Origin: Komagataella phaffii GS115
Lineage: Eukaryota > Ascomycota > Pichiomycetes > Pichiales > Pichiaceae
Direction: 5' to 3'
Assembly: GCF_000027005.1 (NCBI RefSeq)
Contig: NC_012966.1
Location: forward strand, 620,001 to 684,000
Length of the DNA: 64,000 nt
Both the position numbers and the translations under genes were made by a program. Within the stretch, counting starts at the first letter, position 1; the number at the start of each line of letters is the position of its first letter. This document shows, piece after piece, positions 9,131 to 19,784 of this stretch. The notes under the pieces are model-generated. The model ran no database searches, was not told the DNA's origin, and saw only the letters and a program-made list of their open reading frames with translations.

Positions 9131-10531
9131 ATGAAGCAAACGTATTACGATCCAAAGGTAGCTGAGCCAATTGGATCCGAGTCAATGGATGATAGTAAGC
9201 TGGACGACATGGTTCAATCGTTGCCCCCAGTTGACCCTTTGTTAGATACTCCCTTCCCGTTCAGGAGTGCAGACGTGGAACAAGGTGACACGTTTGCCAC
9301 AGAGAACAACGCTGGGCCTACGCAGTCCGCAAGGACTAACGTGAACTTCTTGCCCCCACATCAATCATTGTTCGATGCCTTACAGAGCTCTAACCTGAAC
9401 ATGGTTGAGGAGATTGACCCTTTGAGACGAAGCAACCAACCGGAAGAATGTTCCCCTTCTTGTTGGAACCAGGAGTTCTCCGTGACTGCGTGGCAAATGG
9501 TCCACCGAGACGATGTGAAGTTGCAAAATCTTTGGACCCACACAAAAATGTACGGAACAGGCAGTAGACGTGTTCCAGGTACGGGGAACGGTGAATCAGT
9601 GCTGTCCAGCTCAGAGTACGAGGAGACCGACCTTCCAGATACCCCTCTCCTCAACGAAGACGATATAGAAGAGCGGAACGAACATGATACTATTCTGATG
9701 ATTGCAGAAGATGAGAATTTGAAAGACACCGCCACCGTGAGTTCCGGCAGACAGTCTTCATTTGTGATGCCAAAAGTATCGCTTCCGGATTCAGGTGCCT
9801 CCAACTCCAAGTCAATAAGCTGGAATGGTAAACATGCTAGGATCAAAGTGCAAGTGGTCGGGAACTGTGCCGAGAGATTATTAGCACGTTTGATACCCTA
9901 TCGAAAGACGTTATGGATGTTGGACTTTGTCGAAAGCGGAGCCGATATTCTGGTCTTGCTTTTGAACAAGGATAATGTTGTACTTCCTCGGATATTGAAT
10001 AAACCCTTTCTGCCAATAATAATTAAGGATGACGATGCAGAATTCAGTTCATCGATAGACACCACCTCATTATTTGATAATTATAATACTAAGAGCACGG
10101 CAAGATCATCATCATCATCAATTATTTCGGAGCCATTGGAACTGAAGTCTATAGACGATGATCTGTTTGACATAATCCACGCTCTTTCAAATATGGAGCT
10201 GGATTTCTGTGGCGAAGAATCTTTCCAGCACATTAGCACACAAACGTCCACCATAGCTTCCTCCAAACAAGCAAGATCTAGAAGGTCTTCGTCCAGACTT
10301 GCACAGCGCCGTAAGCTTCACAAGCAGACACAAATGAGCCAGTCTCGTGAAAAGCGGTCTCACCAACGATGCAGTTATGAGTATATCAACTGGATAAGAC
10401 GACAGCTTACCCTTGGCCTTACATTGGGCTTGATATCCATTTCTTACTGTATCTGGTCGTTCAGTAGTGATCACAACAAGTTACATGGCTATCACCATAT
10501 GAACGGAGTGTGGATGCGCTGCACTGTATAG
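9131..10531 (+). CDS. ATG32: Mitophagy receptor Atg32
   Basis: Atg32 sits in the mitochondrial outer membrane and recruits Atg8 and Atg11 during mitophagy. In the 466 residues I see the Atg8-interacting motif WQMV at 121-124, preceded by Thr119, and an acidic Ser-rich Atg11-binding stretch around Ser159 (VLSSSEYEETDLPDTPLL). A pseudo-receiver domain covers about 228-360, a basic Arg/Lys/Ser segment about 380-415, and one transmembrane helix about 424-445 (LTLGLTLGLISISYCIW). A short tail of about 20 residues would face the intermembrane space. From memory, T119 and S159 are the phosphosites reported for the Pichia protein, and the numbering agrees. SLN1 follows 167 bases downstream. Confidence 0.92.
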   Translation: MKQTYYDPKVAEPIGSESMDDSKLDDMVQSLPPVDPLLDTPFPFRSADVEQGDTFATENNAGPTQSARTNVNFLPPHQSLFDALQSSNLNMVEEIDPLRRSNQPEECSPSCWNQEFSVTAWQMVHRDDVKLQNLWTHTKMYGTGSRRVPGTGNGESVLSSSEYEETDLPDTPLLNEDDIEERNEHDTILMIAEDENLKDTATVSSGRQSSFVMPKVSLPDSGASNSKSISWNGKHARIKVQVVGNCAERLLARLIPYRKTLWMLDFVESGADILVLLLNKDNVVLPRILNKPFLPIIIKDDDAEFSSSIDTTSLFDNYNTKSTARSSSSSIISEPLELKSIDDDLFDIIHALSNMELDFCGEESFQHISTQTSTIASSKQARSRRSSSRLAQRRKLHKQTQMSQSREKRSHQRCSYEYINWIRRQLTLGLTLGLISISYCIWSFSSDHNKLHGYHHMNGVWMRCTV

Positions 10532-10698
10532 CTACATAACAGTTTTAATTTTTTCAACCTTTTCGAAGGTTAGATAATTTCACCTCCTTGTACGAAAAAA
10601 ATCTCACCTGTTCCCCGTTTGCTCCTTCGCGAAGCTAGTTTCTTTTTAGATCTCTACTCAAACCTTCTTGCAATAAATAAACACACCAATCAGCAACT

Positions 10699-13600
10699 AT
10701 GCGTCGCCTTAAGCTAAGTATTAGAACTCAGCTAATACTGCTAGTGTGTATGGTGGCCATATTATCGCTGGTCATATTGGCTTGTATCACCGGTGTGTAT
10801 TTCACCTCGAATCTTACCAGTGCAAGAAGTGAAAGATTGGAAGTCATTTCTGAGCTTAAGGTATCAGAGCTGTTACAAAGTTTCACTAATTTGTACTACC
10901 AGGCCTTTTGGCTCTCAACAAGGGATACATTGGAGGACTCGTTGATATCTTCGAAAGTGGGTAACTCGTCTGCTGACACGTCCACAGCAGCTTCGGCTAC
11001 GATACAAAGTTTTCTCAATTCAAATGAAGATTTCTTACAGTGCAAGCTTTATTCCGTCAATTTTGACACACTTTCATTTGTTGAAACCTCAAGGGACCTA
11101 GCAGGTAATATCACGTCAATGACACCATCTCTTTTCCCGTTGGATGAACCTACTCCGGCTGTGTTGCAGGTTTTGGGGAGTTACGGTGGGTACCTTGCAG
11201 GCCCTTCTAATAACGGCTCGGCATTTTTCGTCTCCTTGACGTTACCAATATACATAAATTCCTCCATTATCATCGACTCACCAGAGCTTTCTGGGTACTT
11301 GACTGTCATGTCACTGGCTAATAGTTTGATGTCTGCCACAAGTTATTCTACGGTGCTGGACGCCGCTGACATTTCTTTCACACAATTAATACTAAATCCA
11401 CAGAATGCAAGCATCATACTTGGATTTAAATATGTGTTTCCACCATATGGGCATGACATAGATTCTGTCGACGTTCTATATCCTCTTGATGATTATGCAC
11501 CAGTTTATCAGCTTAACCAACGTCAATATACTGCTGATGGCACGTTAATTTCAACAAACAACCTGGGTTCCTCATCCAAGATTAAGAATCCATTTGGTGA
11601 ATCTGTGGCTGTGGGATACTCTAAAGCCGATCTTTATTTTGCAAATTGGACTGTTATTGTGGAACAGTCACGATCTTCATTCATGGCGCCAATCGTAAAG
11701 TTTAGAAACATCATTATAGGAGTGTCTATTGGAATGGCTGCTTTCTTCTGTCTTATAACGTTTCCATTGGCTCATTGGGGAGTACGCCCAATATTGCGAT
11801 TACAGAAAGCTTCAGAGGCGATCACCAGAGGCTGGGGGCTACGTACCGGGAAGGATAAGAGGCAAACGCCTGACAGGTATACGCCTTATGCATCAATGAC
11901 ACCTGTTTCCAATTCTTTCCCTAACGACACTGATCCTAACTCTAGATCTTCCACAACCTCAAAAGAACACAGTTTTTTCATTCCAGAAAGGATCCCAGAA
12001 AAGAATAGATTTTTCAAAGATGAGCTTTCTGAGTTGACAAACGCATTTAATACCATGACTGAAGAGCTCTACATGCAATATACTCATCTTGAAGATAGGG
12101 TCAAAGCTAGGACTAAAGAATTAGAAGTGGCAAAGATTGCCGCGGAAGCAGCTAATGAGGCGAAGACAGTATTCATTGCAAATATCTCACATGAGCTACG
12201 AACTCCTCTTAATGGTATCTTAGGAATGACTACGATAGCAACAGAATACACAGATATAGGCATGATCAAGGATTCTTTGAAAGTTATTTACAGAAGTGGA
12301 GAGTTACTGCTTCATATTCTTACTGAACTGCTGACATTTTCCAAGAATACACTAAACCGATCCAAATTAAATAAGAAAAACTTTCAGATCATGGATGTGG
12401 CATTGCAGATAAAATCCATTTTTGGCAAAATATCAAAAGATCAACACGTTAACTTGATTATCTTCGTCAAACCCAACCTTTTGAGAAATATGATACTTTA
12501 TGGAGATGCCAACAGAATTATCCAAGTAGTTATGAACCTGGTTGGCAATGCTCTGAAGTTCACGCCTGAAGATGGTACAGTTTCCCTACAAATAAAGGTC
12601 GTGGGTGAGTATGACCGTGAGCGCTCCAAGAGGCATGATTATGGCTACGTTTTTGTAAAGAATCCGCATCATAAGTGTGCACCTTCAATTTCTACAGGGA
12701 GCCATGTTAAATCAGACAGCAAAGATCAAAGCATATCTCACCTCAAAGTTGATGAAGAATCTCCTTCTACCCCCAATACACCGAATACGCCAACATCTGT
12801 GATGCTTAATACGAAAAGAAGACTTTTGCAAGTCACAGGACGGAACAAACCCAATGACACAAATTTACAGGATCTACACAGTGATTTAAATCCTGAAATC
12901 ACTTTCCATAATGAGAAAGAAGAATTTTCAGATTGTGGAGATTCTATCACTTTACATACTTTAGACAGCTCAGACTATGTTAAAGTTGTATCAGGCTTTC
13001 AAAAGGAGGGTCACGGTGAACAATTATCGAATGACTATTCTTCAGATACTAATGTGGAAGCAACAGGAACTGAGCTTAACTCAAAGGATGATGACAATAC
13101 CGACGATTCTATTTTTGATAAGGGTGGTAGCCGAAGGTTGGATGCTCCAAGAGAATGGACAATTGAAATCACCGTGCAAGACACCGGAACTGGAATCAGT
13201 GAAGAACTGCAAGAAAGAGTCTTTGAGCCATTTGTTCAAGGAGACCAAACTCTTTCTAGATCGCATGGTGGTACCGGTTTGGGATTGTCGATCTGTAAAC
13301 AACTGGCGAAAATGATGAAAGGTACCCTGACTCTGCAAAGTAAGTTAGGAGAAGGTAGTAAGTTCACTTTTAGGTTTCCGATTACTCAAACTGGTGAGGT
13401 TTTCAATGAGGGAGAAGATCAAACTTTCAATGACGAATTCAATGAAGACAGCAAAGTGAACAGAAGGGTGAGCTTTATGGAGCCAAAATTTGAAGCAGAT
13501 GAAGAAGTCGAAGATGAGGATGCAGATGAGGATGATGTATTTGAATTATCAGGGGAGAACATCTGTAATAGTACTGTAACTGCGGACACCGAATTAACTA

Positions 13601-14337
13601 ATAAGAACAACAAAGACCTTAATAATCACAATAATGGACAATTACCTGACAACATTAAAGAGGAGGATGAATTTGAAGAAATAGACGGAGACGCTGCAAA
13701 AGTTGAAGCCAAATCGATGGATGGAAATAGCCCCTCCAATTCGTCACCAAAACTCCTGAATATTTCATCGAAAAGCATCAAACAGAATAGAGCCAATGCG
13801 GAGAGTTTGACCTTGAAACTTGATGGAACCTCAGAGAAGAAAACACCTGCCTCAGCAGAGAAAACCAAAGATAGGCCTAGCTTGTCAGCAATGCCTTCTT
13901 CAGGAACACTTTCCTCACTAGGTACCAGCAATTCGGGAAACGTTTCAATTGATACCAATTTGAGGATTCTGGTAGCAGAAGATAACCAAGTGAACCAAGA
14001 AGTCATTCGAAGAATGCTGAATTTGGATGGTCTGAAGGATGTGACCATAGTGAGCAATGGTCAGGAGGCTATTAACACTATCACCGATATAACTAGCAAG
14101 GGAGGTTACTTTGATATTGTCTTCATGGATGTACAGATGCCAATTTTGGACGGGTTGAAAGCCACCCAGCATATAAGGAAGGAGTTACACTACACACACC
14201 CAATAGTTGCTCTTACTGCCTATGTAGACGAGTCAAATGTCGCCGAATGCCTCGACTCTGGAATGACTGGTTTCTTGGCTAAACCCGTTAGAAAAGTACA
14301 ACTAAGAAGGCTAATTGCAGACATTTGCTCTGCTTAA
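10699..14337 (+). CDS. SLN1: Hybrid sensor histidine kinase Sln1 (osmosensor)
   Basis: Sln1 is the plasma-membrane osmosensor that feeds the Ypd1-Ssk1 branch of the HOG pathway. The 1212 residues begin with a transmembrane helix (about 12-37), an extracellular sensor with several N-glycosylation sequons, and a second helix (about 336-357). Then come a HAMP-like linker, a coiled coil (EDRVKARTKELEVAK) and the H-box NISHELRTPLNG with His498. The ATPase part shows the N-box MNLVGNALKF, G1 DTGTGISEE and G2 GGTGLGLSICK. The receiver carries VAEDN and phospho-acceptor Asp1144 (FMDVQMP). A long Ser/Asp/Glu-rich insert separates the N-box from G1, and an acidic linker precedes the receiver. Confidence 0.96.
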   Translation: MRRLKLSIRTQLILLVCMVAILSLVILACITGVYFTSNLTSARSERLEVISELKVSELLQSFTNLYYQAFWLSTRDTLEDSLISSKVGNSSADTSTAASATIQSFLNSNEDFLQCKLYSVNFDTLSFVETSRDLAGNITSMTPSLFPLDEPTPAVLQVLGSYGGYLAGPSNNGSAFFVSLTLPIYINSSIIIDSPELSGYLTVMSLANSLMSATSYSTVLDAADISFTQLILNPQNASIILGFKYVFPPYGHDIDSVDVLYPLDDYAPVYQLNQRQYTADGTLISTNNLGSSSKIKNPFGESVAVGYSKADLYFANWTVIVEQSRSSFMAPIVKFRNIIIGVSIGMAAFFCLITFPLAHWGVRPILRLQKASEAITRGWGLRTGKDKRQTPDRYTPYASMTPVSNSFPNDTDPNSRSSTTSKEHSFFIPERIPEKNRFFKDELSELTNAFNTMTEELYMQYTHLEDRVKARTKELEVAKIAAEAANEAKTVFIANISHELRTPLNGILGMTTIATEYTDIGMIKDSLKVIYRSGELLLHILTELLTFSKNTLNRSKLNKKNFQIMDVALQIKSIFGKISKDQHVNLIIFVKPNLLRNMILYGDANRIIQVVMNLVGNALKFTPEDGTVSLQIKVVGEYDRERSKRHDYGYVFVKNPHHKCAPSISTGSHVKSDSKDQSISHLKVDEESPSTPNTPNTPTSVMLNTKRRLLQVTGRNKPNDTNLQDLHSDLNPEITFHNEKEEFSDCGDSITLHTLDSSDYVKVVSGFQKEGHGEQLSNDYSSDTNVEATGTELNSKDDDNTDDSIFDKGGSRRLDAPREWTIEITVQDTGTGISEELQERVFEPFVQGDQTLSRSHGGTGLGLSICKQLAKMMKGTLTLQSKLGEGSKFTFRFPITQTGEVFNEGEDQTFNDEFNEDSKVNRRVSFMEPKFEADEEVEDEDADEDDVFELSGENICNSTVTADTELTNKNNKDLNNHNNGQLPDNIKEEDEFEEIDGDAAKVEAKSMDGNSPSNSSPKLLNISSKSIKQNRANAESLTLKLDGTSEKKTPASAEKTKDRPSLSAMPSSGTLSSLGTSNSGNVSIDTNLRILVAEDNQVNQEVIRRMLNLDGLKDVTIVSNGQEAINTITDITSKGGYFDIVFMDVQMPILDGLKATQHIRKELHYTHPIVALTAYVDESNVAECLDSGMTGFLAKPVRKVQLRRLIADICSA

Positions 14338-14602
14338 CTGAATTTAGAACATACTGAGGACGGCTGCAGATGTCTCCTCCGTTCAATATGCCAAAGTCCT
14401 CCACTGGGTTAATGTTAGATAGAATGAACCATAGACGTAATAAACCATTACCAACCACGTGACCAGTACAGAGGATTTTCCTCCATTCGCGGCTGTAGTT
14501 TTTCCCCTACGAAAACAAATCCTTAGAGAGCCAGAACGGAAGGAATCGTTCAGGGAACAACAAATCAGCTTTTGCACACCGTGAACCATCTCTTGTTAGG
14601 AA

Positions 14603-17600
14603 ATGAGCAATTCTGAGCAGCAGGAATCGAATCCTGGTTCGATTGCCCATTCTTCGGACCCACATGAAGATCTGCAGCTAGATTTGCCGTCGTTGAGCTC
14701 TTTCCTCAATGTTGACCGATCTCTTTTGGAGGGAGTCAACGAGCTGCTGTTAGCACAGATCAATGTCAAGTTCAACAATTGGGAATCTCTCAAGGCAGAG
14801 AAGTTGATTGTTGACATGAATTTTGAACAATTTAAACATGAGTCTTCCAAGAGTTTGGATCATCTCAAGAAAGAACTGAATGCTTCACACACAAAGAATT
14901 TGGAGACGGAGAAGTTGCTACAAGAAGAGAAGGAGTCAAAGGATAAATTAACCACTGAATTAGAATCTGCGAAGACTAATATTTCAAACCAGGAGAAAGT
15001 TATTGCCAACTTGAAGTTACAGGCGGAGACAGCTTTAGATGAAAAACATTCGGTGTTTGAACTGTTGAACTCTAAGCAAAGCCAGGTAAACACTTTGAAA
15101 GCTGAACTAGATCAGCTAAGTTCCAATAACTCTTCGCTGAGAAAACAGTATTTCGAATTGGAGAACAAAAGTCAATCGCTGACCACTGAACTGTCGAGAA
15201 ATAAACATGAACTTTTTGCTTTAAGTCAAGAATTAGAGCTCACAAAGAAGAATTCTGAGTGGTATGATTCCGAGCTCTCCAATAAAGTACAAGAGTTGAA
15301 ACGATTGCGTCTGGAAAAAAGGGAAACAGTGTCTCAGTTGCAAAAAGAATTGGATACGAATAGAACTGGATTTATCTCGACTAAAGCAAAATATGACAGC
15401 TTGTATGAATCATACAACAAAACAGCCACTGAATTGGACAAGGCACTAACCGATCTCAAGCGAGCTAAAGACGACTACTCTAAGAAGGAATCCGACTTTT
15501 TCAAGGAAATGTCAATTAAAGACAACCAAGTACGATTCTTAGAGGAGTCTAATGAGAATAGGAAACAGAGGATAGACGAGCTGGATTCGATCATTGCTAC
15601 TTTGCAAAGCGAAGTTGATAACAACTCCAGCAAGATCAACTCCCAGCTGGAGGAGAAGGAAAAACTAGTTGAAGCTCAGGAATTACAGATCCAACAGTTG
15701 ACAGAAACAATTGAAGATCTGACAAACCAGACTGAACATAGCCACGGATTCCTGAACGAAAATGCTCAAAGAGTGTTGAAGCAATCTTCAAGCAATTTAT
15801 CCTTGAGCCAACTCTACACGGATTTCCAATTAATGAAAAAGCAGCTGAGCAATGAACGAAGATTGAAAGAAAAAATGCAAGTGCAGATTGATCATTTTAT
15901 TGAAGAACTATCGAAAAAACTTCCAATAATTGAGTCTACCAAAGAGAAATGCTCTTTGATGGAAAATGAACTTGTGGAGTATAGCATTCTTCTTGAGAAA
16001 ACTAGATTTGAGAGGGATGATGCTAAGAGACAGGTCGCAGCTTGGAACAAGTCCATAGATGAATACGAGGATCGTATAAACTCCTTGGCGACTCAATCAG
16101 CCGACCTGAAATCCCAGGTCAGCACGCTAGTGGCTCAAATATCTTTAAAGACTGACGGTTCTTCTCCATTAACCACGGAAGAAAAAGAGCTCATCAAATC
16201 ATTGAACGGCAAAACTACATCTTTTGTTAACGGATCAGATACCGATAAGATAATATCTGAAAGACTTGTAAAATTCAAGGATATTAACGAACTTGTGAAT
16301 AAAAATGCTGAACTAATCCAAGCGTTGAGAGAACTCGGAAAGAAATTAGAGAATCAAGAAGCGCACCAAAAAGCTAACAAGGCCACATTTGAAAGTGAAA
16401 CTTTAAAGGAAGTTAGGGAAAACAACATTCGTCTTGAAGATGAGCTTAAGCAGACTCAAGAAAAACTGTTACTCATAATGAAAGAGCGAGACATGTTCCG
16501 AGATATTCATAAGTTGCAAGGTGAACCAACAGAAAGTACTCAAACCTCATCTCAATCAGAAAAAGAAGTCGTAGCTCTCACCGAGGAATTGGATAGATCA
16601 AGAACTGAATTAGTAGTGCTGAAGAAAGAGTCTAAAGCAACCATTGAGGAACTCAACAAGCAAATCAGATCTCTGTGGGAAGCCAAGTCTGATATTAATT
16701 TACAGCTAGCTAAGGCTAATTCATCGGTAACAATTGCTGAAGAAAGACTAAAGGCATCGTATGAATCAAATAGATTCATTAAGCTAGAGCTTGATCAAAT
16801 AAAAGGTGCTAATGAATCTCTGTCACAATCTTTGAACTCAACCGAGGAGAATAATAAGAAATTGTTCGAAGAAACTTTATCCCTCAGATCGGAGGTGTCA
16901 AATATCAACTCGGAATTGAGGAGTCTTCGGTCTGAAAAGTCAATATGGACTTCGTTTCAAGAAAGAATCAAAGACGAAAACAAACAATTGCACAACGAGA
17001 AGGCTTCGCTGAATAGTTTAGTGAACAACCTACAGTTGATGTTATCCGAAAGAGAGAATAGTTACACTGATTCCATTAAGCGCTTATCGACCTCGTTGGA
17101 TTCAGCTGAAAAGGAGCTTGAAAATGCTAAGCAAAGGATTATCAATCAATCCACCGAGATATCCCTTCTAGTGAAACGGAGAGACAGCGATCTTGAAATT
17201 TTACGGGCCAGAATTGATTCCTTGACTGCAGAGTTAAGTTCAACTCGTGAATCTCTAATAAAAGAAACAGCTGCTCTGGCTCGTGCCGACCAAACGGTTG
17301 AACTTTTAAATTCTCAAGTTCGGGTTCTGGAAGAGAAAATCAAACCCATTCATGGCATAGCCTCCAGAAGATTATCAGCCACTAGCAAGGACTTAAACAC
17401 CATCGAGGAGTACAAGGAAGCTCTTGAAAAACTGGAATCTGATTTGGAGATTGCTCAACAATCAGCAGATCAGTTTAAGAATGTAGCAGAAGCAGCAGAA
17501 GCAGAACTAACCAGACTTGGTTCCAGCTTTGATGAATACAAGAATGTGTATGAGACCAAATTGAAAGAGTATTCTGAGGAGAATGGCAAGCTTTCATCTT

Positions 17601-19669
17601 CTAATGAAGACTTAAAACAGAGTATAGAAAAGGTCAAAGAAGAGCTCCAAGATTCAAAGACGGCCTGGGACGAGGAAAGGGGCACACTTCTAAATAAGAT
17701 CACAAATTTGGAAGTAGACGCAAGCTCAGTCAATTCGTTCAAACATGACCTAGAGGCCAAAGTTGAACTACTTCAGACGGAATTGACACAACTAACGGAA
17801 GAATCAAAACTCCAGAATGATGACTTAAACAAAACAAAAAGTGAAATTGATGAGCTAAACAAGGTCAACCAAGAATTAACTCTTTATAAGAATAGCACTG
17901 AGTCCCAGATTACCGAATTGACCAACAGGGCTGAAACAGCCGAAAAAGGTTTGAAAGAAGCTGAAATAAGTTGGGAAAATCAGAGGAACTTGCTGCTAGG
18001 GGAGATTAAAGAAACCAAGAATAAGATCGACGAACTAAATGTTGAAAACAGAATGCTTTTAAATCAGTTGGAGTCTGCAACGGATAGTACTGGTGGTTCT
18101 CAACTGAAGAAAAATGACATTTTGACTGGGGACAATGACAACACCAGCCAACTGATCTCCTTCCTCAGGGACCAGAAAGATCATGTCTCACGCGAGCTTC
18201 AACAATCTCAAATGGAAGTTACTCGCCTTCGTCAGCAATTGAGCATAGCTGAGGAAGAGATAGAACAATCTAAGATTGAAGCAGAAAAGCTTGAAGGGTA
18301 TGAAAAGTTATCCAATGAGTTGCAAGGCGAAATTACTAAATCTGCTGAGTTATCTAAAATAGTATCAGAGTTGCGACAGGGAAATACTGATCTTAGAAAT
18401 GAAAATCAGAGCCAAGTAAACCGTATCACGGCACTGTATCACCAGCTTGAGCAAGAAAAGGCAAAGAATGAGCCTTTTGAGATACAAATCAAGCAGCTAA
18501 AAGTTGAGGTTGAAACAAAAGGCAAGGAAGCCACAATGAACCAGGAGCAGTTAGAATATTGGAAAACTAGATCGCTTAACTTACTGAATGAAGTTGGCTC
18601 TATTGGAAACGAAGAATATGTGAAGGAGGCCGAGTCCCTGAAAGAAAAACTAGCCGAAGTCGAAGGAAAGCATTCTGAACTTAGTGCCAGGTTCAACAGA
18701 CTCAAAGATGAGGCTCAATCAAAGTTGAAGAGGCGCAAAGAGGATTATGAAATGCTTCGTAGAGAACACGAAGAATTGCGCAAAACATTGGCTGATACGA
18801 ATGCCGAAGTTTCTTCTCTCACTGAGAAATTAAATTTGAGTTCTAAGACCAGTGAGTCTTTGACGCAAGAACTTGAACAATTGAAATCGAAACAGACGTC
18901 AGCCGATTTGAATTCTGAAAAGCACGTGGACGAGCTCAAGAAGAAGCAAGAAGAAGTTGAAAGACTGCTTGCAGAAAATAACAAACTGAAAGAAACTCAA
19001 GTGCAAAGTCCTGAAACCTCTGAAGAGGTCGAGGCACTTAAGAAAGAGCTTCAAGAAGCTAAAGAGGCTGTTAAGAAGGCTTCGAGCCAAGCTGATAAGG
19101 ATGATAGCACATCTATTGACACTCTTAAAGCTAAGTTGGCTGCGGAACATGAGGCTGATGTGGCAGCTCGTATTGCCGCAGCTGTAGAAGAAACCAGGAA
19201 AAAGATTCGTGCACCTGTGGAAGAGCGTATTCAGAGTGTAATCAACAAGAGGTGGAATGACCGCAAGAAAGATTTGGAAAACGAGTACCAGAAAAGAATA
19301 GCTGAAGCATCAAAGAAATCGGAAACTTCAGGCAACGTTGAGGCTTTGAAAAAGGAATATGAAACAAAATTGGAAGAGGTAAAGATTGCCGCTCGAGAGG
19401 AAGGCCGTAGTGCGGCTAGGAAGGAAGCCGAACTTCGTACTAACCTACTGAAGCGAAAAGCCGAAAAGGCAGAGGCTGAACTTAGGAAGTTAAAGCAAGC
19501 CCAGGAGAAAGTCTCATCTCAGCCTCAACCTCTACCTATAGAAACTGCGGTTTTAGATACAGCGACCGATTCCAAAGATTCAAACGGTACTCAAACCCCC
19601 ACAAAACGAGCTGCCGAACTTGATTCCCCAGGCTCTGACTCTCCAGGGAAAAAGACCAAGAAAGAGTAA
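14603..19669 (+). CDS. MLP1: Nuclear-basket coiled-coil protein (Mlp1/Mlp2, TPR family)
   Basis: This filament protein forms the nuclear basket of the pore and takes part in mRNA quality control and telomere tethering. The 1688 residues are almost entirely heptad-rich coiled coil from about residue 40 to 1640, full of Glu, Lys, Leu, Ser and Gln. The TPR/Mlp signature region shows NERRLKEKMQVQIDHFIEEL near 410 and WNKSIDEYEDRINSLATQ. The C-terminus is non-coiled and basic with a likely nuclear signal (KRAAELDS then KKTKKE). Yeast Mlp1 is 1875 and Mlp2 1679 residues, so the length suits either; only one copy is in this window. Confidence 0.88.
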   Translation: MSNSEQQESNPGSIAHSSDPHEDLQLDLPSLSSFLNVDRSLLEGVNELLLAQINVKFNNWESLKAEKLIVDMNFEQFKHESSKSLDHLKKELNASHTKNLETEKLLQEEKESKDKLTTELESAKTNISNQEKVIANLKLQAETALDEKHSVFELLNSKQSQVNTLKAELDQLSSNNSSLRKQYFELENKSQSLTTELSRNKHELFALSQELELTKKNSEWYDSELSNKVQELKRLRLEKRETVSQLQKELDTNRTGFISTKAKYDSLYESYNKTATELDKALTDLKRAKDDYSKKESDFFKEMSIKDNQVRFLEESNENRKQRIDELDSIIATLQSEVDNNSSKINSQLEEKEKLVEAQELQIQQLTETIEDLTNQTEHSHGFLNENAQRVLKQSSSNLSLSQLYTDFQLMKKQLSNERRLKEKMQVQIDHFIEELSKKLPIIESTKEKCSLMENELVEYSILLEKTRFERDDAKRQVAAWNKSIDEYEDRINSLATQSADLKSQVSTLVAQISLKTDGSSPLTTEEKELIKSLNGKTTSFVNGSDTDKIISERLVKFKDINELVNKNAELIQALRELGKKLENQEAHQKANKATFESETLKEVRENNIRLEDELKQTQEKLLLIMKERDMFRDIHKLQGEPTESTQTSSQSEKEVVALTEELDRSRTELVVLKKESKATIEELNKQIRSLWEAKSDINLQLAKANSSVTIAEERLKASYESNRFIKLELDQIKGANESLSQSLNSTEENNKKLFEETLSLRSEVSNINSELRSLRSEKSIWTSFQERIKDENKQLHNEKASLNSLVNNLQLMLSERENSYTDSIKRLSTSLDSAEKELENAKQRIINQSTEISLLVKRRDSDLEILRARIDSLTAELSSTRESLIKETAALARADQTVELLNSQVRVLEEKIKPIHGIASRRLSATSKDLNTIEEYKEALEKLESDLEIAQQSADQFKNVAEAAEAELTRLGSSFDEYKNVYETKLKEYSEENGKLSSSNEDLKQSIEKVKEELQDSKTAWDEERGTLLNKITNLEVDASSVNSFKHDLEAKVELLQTELTQLTEESKLQNDDLNKTKSEIDELNKVNQELTLYKNSTESQITELTNRAETAEKGLKEAEISWENQRNLLLGEIKETKNKIDELNVENRMLLNQLESATDSTGGSQLKKNDILTGDNDNTSQLISFLRDQKDHVSRELQQSQMEVTRLRQQLSIAEEEIEQSKIEAEKLEGYEKLSNELQGEITKSAELSKIVSELRQGNTDLRNENQSQVNRITALYHQLEQEKAKNEPFEIQIKQLKVEVETKGKEATMNQEQLEYWKTRSLNLLNEVGSIGNEEYVKEAESLKEKLAEVEGKHSELSARFNRLKDEAQSKLKRRKEDYEMLRREHEELRKTLADTNAEVSSLTEKLNLSSKTSESLTQELEQLKSKQTSADLNSEKHVDELKKKQEEVERLLAENNKLKETQVQSPETSEEVEALKKELQEAKEAVKKASSQADKDDSTSIDTLKAKLAAEHEADVAARIAAAVEETRKKIRAPVEERIQSVINKRWNDRKKDLENEYQKRIAEASKKSETSGNVEALKKEYETKLEEVKIAAREEGRSAARKEAELRTNLLKRKAEKAEAELRKLKQAQEKVSSQPQPLPIETAVLDTATDSKDSNGTQTPTKRAAELDSPGSDSPGKKTKKE

Positions 19670-19758
19670 CTCATCAGTATCTATTATAATGTACATCTTT
19701 ATCGTATTACCTAAGCATATCGAGATCCATCAACGCGGGTTGTCTACTAACTATCTCT

Positions 19759-19764
19759 ACGCGT
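19759..19764 (+). promoter_or_regulatory. MluI cell-cycle box (ACGCGT) before MCM10
   Basis: A perfect ACGCGT lies 20 bp upstream of the MCM10 start codon. MBF (Mbp1-Swi6) binds this hexamer at G1/S genes in yeasts. A related AACGCGGG lies about 25 bp further upstream. The position very close to the ATG is unusual, so function is inferred. Confidence 0.45.
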
Positions 19765-19784
19765 AATTACTCCTCTTCTTTTTC

